Source: Fictibacillus marinisediminis
Lineage (GTDB): Bacteria; Bacillota; Bacilli; Bacillales; Fictibacillaceae
NCBI RefSeq assembly: GCF_023149135.1
Contig: NZ_JAIWJX010000002.1
Span: 3,100,001 to 3,164,000, forward strand
DNA length: 64,000 bases
Reading direction: 5' to 3'
Below the pieces are notes generated by a model. The model was not told the DNA's origin. It searched no databases and saw only the letters and a program-made list of their open reading frames with translations. Below, piece after piece: positions 61,177 through 64,000 of the stretch (its first letter is position 1; each line of letters opens with the position of its first letter). The position numbers and the translations under genes were made by a program.

Positions 61177-62643
61177 TCATAGCGCTTCTTGCGGAACCGG
61201 TAAACCAAGTCCGTCTGCAATCCTTTTTCCATAATCAGGATCTGCTTTATAAAAATGCTGGATCTGGCGAAGTTTAATTTCTTCTTTCTCTACAGGCTTC
61301 ATAGCTTCCACAATAGTATTTACAAGCCTTATGCGTTCTTCATTACTCAACAGACGGTACAGATCTCCAGCTTGTGTATAATGGTCGTTGTGATCGTATG
61401 CCACACTTTCTGCCACTCCGTAAACCGGATAAGCAGCCTGTTTATTTTCAGGTGATTCCTTCGGGCCTCCAAAGCTGTTCGGCTCATAATACACAGAACT
61501 TCCTCCGTTGCTGTCAAAACGCATCTGCCCGTCACGCTGATAATTCTTCACTTCGTTTTTGGGACGGTTGATCGGCAATGCCTGATGGTTTGCTCCTACA
61601 CGGTAACGGTGGGCATCTGAGTAAGCGAACAAGCGGCCCTGAAGCATCTTGTCAGGAGAAACATCAATTCCGGGTACTAGTGTCCCTGGTGAGAAGGTTG
61701 CTTGCTCCACTTCTGCAAAATAGTTTTCCGGATTTTTATCCAGCACCATTCTGCCCACTTCAATCAACGGATAATCCTTTTGGGACCACACTTTAGTAAC
61801 GTCAAACGGATCAAAGCGATACGTATTGGCATCTTCCATCGGCATGATCTGAACATACAGTTTCCATGCTGGAAAATCTCCTTTTTCAATCGCATTAAAC
61901 AAATCTTCTGTATGGTAATCAGGGTTATCACCTGCAATTTTTGCAGCAACATCCGGAGCAAGATTCGCTACACCCTGCTCTGTTTTAAAGTGATATTTAA
62001 TCCAGACACCGTCACCATCAGCGTTAACCCATTTAAACGTATGGCTGCCGAATCCATGCATGTGGCGGAAAGTTGCCGGGATGCCGCGGTCGGACATCAG
62101 AATTGAAACCTGATGCAGTGATTCAGGGGAAAGTGACCAGAAATCCCAAACTGCGGTCGGGTTTTTCAGATGTGTTTTCGGATCTCTTTTTTGTGTATGG
62201 ATGAAGTCAGGAAACTTAATCGCATCTCTGATGAAAAAGACAGGTGTATTGTTTCCGACAAGATCATAGTTCCCTTCTTCAGTATAGAATTTAACGGCAA
62301 AGCCGCGTGGATCACGTACCGTATCTGCAGATCCATTTTCACCGGCAACGGTAGAAAAACGGACGAAAAGAGGAGTGCGTTTTCCAACTTCAGATAAGAA
62401 ATCAGCTTTTGTATACTTTGAAATGTCTTTCGTTACCTCGAAATAACCGTGAGCTCCAGCACCTTTTGCATGAACCACACGCTCAGGCACACGTTCTCTG
62501 TTAAAATGCGCCAGCTTCTCCAAAAGATGAACATCTTGGATCAATGTCGGTCCGCGAGAACCTGCTGTGATGGAATTTTGATTGTCTCCAACTGGCGCTC
62601 CCCAGCTTGTCGTCAAATGATTCTTATTCGTCAATTTTATCAC
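61177..62643 (-). CDS. katA: Vegetative catalase KatA
   Basis: Small-subunit clade 3 heme catalase, 488 residues. Distal His in [17 protein letters not shown] (about residue 54), Asn in [12 protein letters not shown], proximal Tyr in [16 protein letters not shown] (about 337), NADPH-binding residues in the last third. Ends [11 protein letters not shown]. Two PerR boxes lie between this gene and the divergent Hsp20 gene, so peroxide should induce it. The second catalase of the window is katE. Confidence 0.95.
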   Translation of the reverse strand: MIKLTNKNHLTTSWGAPVGDNQNSITAGSRGPTLIQDVHLLEKLAHFNRERVPERVVHAKGAGAHGYFEVTKDISKYTKADFLSEVGKRTPLFVRFSTVAGENGSADTVRDPRGFAVKFYTEEGNYDLVGNNTPVFFIRDAIKFPDFIHTQKRDPKTHLKNPTAVWDFWSLSPESLHQVSILMSDRGIPATFRHMHGFGSHTFKWVNADGDGVWIKYHFKTEQGVANLAPDVAAKIAGDNPDYHTEDLFNAIEKGDFPAWKLYVQIMPMEDANTYRFDPFDVTKVWSQKDYPLIEVGRMVLDKNPENYFAEVEQATFSPGTLVPGIDVSPDKMLQGRLFAYSDAHRYRVGANHQALPINRPKNEVKNYQRDGQMRFDSNGGSSVYYEPNSFGGPKESPENKQAAYPVYGVAESVAYDHNDHYTQAGDLYRLLSNEERIRLVNTIVEAMKPVEKEEIKLRQIQHFYKADPDYGKRIADGLGLPVPQEAL

Positions 62644-62655
62644 CCCATAAGTTAT

Positions 62656-62670
62656 TTAGAATTATTATAA
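62656..62670. promoter_or_regulatory. PerR box 1
   Basis: TTAGAATTATTATAA matches the B. subtilis PerR consensus TTATAATNATTATAA at 14 of 15 positions. It lies 13 bases upstream of the katA start codon, in its expected promoter or leader. Confidence 0.75.
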
Positions 62671-62710
62671 ATACAATGATAACACCTATCAGTATAAAAT
62701 CAATACTTTT

Positions 62711-62725
62711 TTATAATTATTATTA
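62711..62725. promoter_or_regulatory. PerR box 2
   Basis: TTATAATTATTATTA matches the PerR consensus at 14 of 15 positions. It lies in the divergent gap, nearer the katA promoter core; it could also serve the Hsp20 gene. Confidence 0.65.
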
Positions 62726-62838
62726 ATAAATAACAGGAATTATGTAGATTCTGTTAGAAACGAAAATCTTTAATGTTTCTCTTCTTTCGCTCATACATTA
62801 ATTACAGCATACGATTTCAGCGGATGGGGGTTTGTTTT

Positions 62839-63288
62839 ATGAGTAAAAAAGTAAACTTCGACTGGGCGTCCATACAAGAAAAAGTAGATGGTGTTCTTGG
62901 AAATGATTTTTGGCAGGACTTAAATCGTGTTGTTCCGAAACGGACGGCTTGTACCGATTTTTATGAAAACGAAACGGAAGGATACCTTGTCGTTGAACTG
63001 CCGGGTCTGCGGTCACAAGAAGACCTGAACATTGTACTTGAAGCCAATCAGCTTGTATTGGAAGGAAACATACCGTATACGTATCCGATTGAAAAAGAAG
63101 CACTGAAGATGAATGAAAGATTGTCCGGACCTTTCAAAAAAGTCATTCATATTCCCTTTCAATATTCACCTGACGAAGTGAAAGCCGAATACAGACATGG
63201 TCTGCTCGAAATCAGACTTGTAAAAATGAAAAAAACGAAACCCATTACGATTTCGTTTACGGAAGAAAATCAGAAGGATCCGTCGTAA
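62839..63288 (+). CDS. Hsp20/alpha-crystallin family protein
   Basis: 149-residue small heat-shock protein. The alpha-crystallin core runs from CTDFYENETEGYLVVELPGL through LVLEGNIPY to KAEYRHGLLEIRLVK, with the conserved A/G-x-L-like motif in the last part (HGLLEI). No C-terminal I-x-I tail is clear, so oligomer assembly may differ. GGGGG 8 bases before the ATG. Divergent from katA; it may share a PerR or stress promoter. Confidence 0.87.
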   Translation: MSKKVNFDWASIQEKVDGVLGNDFWQDLNRVVPKRTACTDFYENETEGYLVVELPGLRSQEDLNIVLEANQLVLEGNIPYTYPIEKEALKMNERLSGPFKKVIHIPFQYSPDEVKAEYRHGLLEIRLVKMKKTKPITISFTEENQKDPS

Positions 63289-63300
63289 TATGAATCTCCC

Positions 63301-63345
63301 GGAATCATCACTCTAGAAAAGCTGATTCCTATTCTATTATTTTTT
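63301..63345 (+). terminator. Weak terminator after Hsp20 gene
   Basis: GGAATCA/TGATTCC 7-bp stem with 15-base loop, then a T-rich run. Confidence 0.45.
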
Positions 63346-63364
63346 GCATTTGTAAAAAAAGATA

Positions 63365-63393
63365 TTTACGAACACTTGTTCCTGTGTTATTCT
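63365..63393 (+). promoter_or_regulatory. LexA-boxed promoter
   Basis: TTTACG (63365-63370), 17-base spacer and TATTCT (63388-63393). CGAACACTTGTTCC (63369-63382) fits the Bacillus LexA/DinR consensus CGAACRNRYGTTYC at all but one position and overlies the -35 and spacer, where LexA would block RNA polymerase. Confidence 0.6.
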
Positions 63394-63399
63394 AAAAAA

Positions 63400-63478
63400 G
63401 AAGGCGCGGATGGTAGCCGCACCTCCCCCGAATAACTCTCTTTGGCCAGCTTGCTAACCTTGCTGGCCGCTTTTTTTT
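63400..63478 (+). ncRNA. Short LexA-controlled transcript, candidate small RNA or peptide
   Basis: The promoter would start about 80 bases of RNA that end in a strong terminator (GGCCAGC/GCTGGCC, 63444-63468, eight T). A 15-codon frame MVAAPPPNNSLWPAC fills 63410-63457, without a clear ribosome site. There is room for nothing else. It may also be the leader of the downstream gene. Confidence 0.4.
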
Positions 63479-63584
63479 GCTTAATTATTCAAAATTTCAA
63501 ACATATAAACATTCCATTTCCAAACCCGCACTCTTCCCTTTTTCTATCATAGAAATAATTATCAGAGTTTGTGGAGGTAAATGT

Positions 63585-64000
63585 GTGCCCATTGATCTAT
63601 ACATCCAGGGAATAAAAAGAGGAGTAATTTTACGAACAAATCTCCCGCACTATTTGCAATTTTTCAAGCAGTTGGGCTGTACTATAACTTGGAATCAAAA
63701 ACAACAAAGACTTGATATTACTCGTCCTTCTATCGTTTCACCGATAAGGATTCAAACACTTTTTCAAAATAATGAAACACCAAGCAGTTTTCATCAAAAA
63801 GCAATGCAGCTTTTTAAGGAACAATTAATCTCCTATGGAGTATCTTGTCCTATAGAAGGAATCCAAAAGGATTCAGAAGTTCTCATCCTAAACATCTCCT
63901 TTCAAGAAAGCAATAAGTTCAATCGTACAAATCTTACACTTTACAATTATGGACAAACCGGCCATCTGTCTAAAAAATGGGCGAGCTCCTTATGCTTACC
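63585..64000 (+). CDS. Unrecognised gene, cut off by the window end
   Basis: GTG start with GGAGG 8 bases upstream. The frame starts MPIDLYIQGIKRGVILRTN and is open to the window edge for 138 codons. It has no signal peptide; content is Gln/Asn/Lys-rich (TWNQKQQRLD, SFHQKAMQLFKEQ). LNISFQESNKFNRTNLTL and HLSKKWASSL distantly recall N-acetylmuramoyl-L-alanine amidases, but not enough to name it. It may be cotranscribed with, or attenuated from, the LexA-boxed promoter upstream. Confidence 0.6.
   Translation, partial: MPIDLYIQGIKRGVILRTNLPHYLQFFKQLGCTITWNQKQQRLDITRPSIVSPIRIQTLFQNNETPSSFHQKAMQLFKEQLISYGVSCPIEGIQKDSEVLILNISFQESNKFNRTNLTLYNYGQTGHLSKKWASSLCL

Overview
The window reads as chromosome of an endospore-forming, low-to-moderate GC Firmicute of the Bacillaceae. 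Evidence: a GerA-type germinant receptor operon, a sporulenol synthase, a BclA-like spore-surface protein, YpzG, PerR with two PerR boxes, Bacillus-type PucABCDE, and AGGAGG ribosome sites with many GTG/TTG starts. Gene content reminds me of Fictibacillus, but the genus is an inference.

Left end (1-12.2 kb): AT-rich accessory DNA. A tyrosine recombinase lies near the edge, followed by small membrane or secreted proteins of unknown function and several decayed genes. Two near-identical 29-bp copies of what looks like the 3' end of tmRNA (ssrA) sit at 7812-7840 and 12198-12226. They bracket a 4.4-kb segment holding a complete gerA-gerB-gerC operon and a DinB-family gene. I read this as two tandem islands integrated at ssrA, whose functional copy would lie left of the window.

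12.3-26 kb: YeeE/YedE sulfur-compound transporter, DapA-family aldolase, a GC-rich interspersed repeat, and a frameshifted spore-surface protein with duplicated BclA-C-like domains. Next comes a graveyard of gene fragments (MFS 3' end, DUF4025, YCII, aldo/keto reductase). Then a haloacid dehalogenase, sporulenol synthase, SDR, DUF1259, an N-truncated CGNR protein, a DUF4015 lipoprotein and an amino-acid permease.

26-37 kb: a four-gene formate dehydrogenase operon behind a structured leader with an internal terminator, an aldo/keto reductase, an acetamidase/formamidase and the divergent potABCD polyamine importer.

37-52 kb: RpiR fragment, Asp/Glu racemase, frameshifted adenylate-kinase-like gene, large secreted M14 peptidase, lipoprotein, nucleotide pyrophosphatase-like enzyme, UMF1-type MFS protein, YpzG, deoxyribosyltransferase-like protein, a 42-residue arginine-rich peptide and a secreted metallophosphoesterase. 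These are followed by an acetyl-CoA hydrolase/CoA-transferase with a CcpA-type site over its start, a LytTR regulator, DUF3219, FrnE-like DsbA, a 21-nt tandem repeat and a thioesterase.

52-64 kb: oxidative stress and purine catabolism. It holds HPII-type katE, the xanthine dehydrogenase operon (order A-B-D-C-E), a short Spo0M-like arrestin behind a leader with a terminator, a zinc-ribbon peptide, perR, katA and an Hsp20. A LexA-boxed promoter for a very short terminated transcript and a gene running off the end complete the window. Xanthine dehydrogenase can produce H2O2, so the catalases and PerR nearby make biological sense. At least five loci carry apparent small indels, several in homopolymers or dinucleotide repeats; either this strain is accumulating pseudogenes or the assembly has residual indels.
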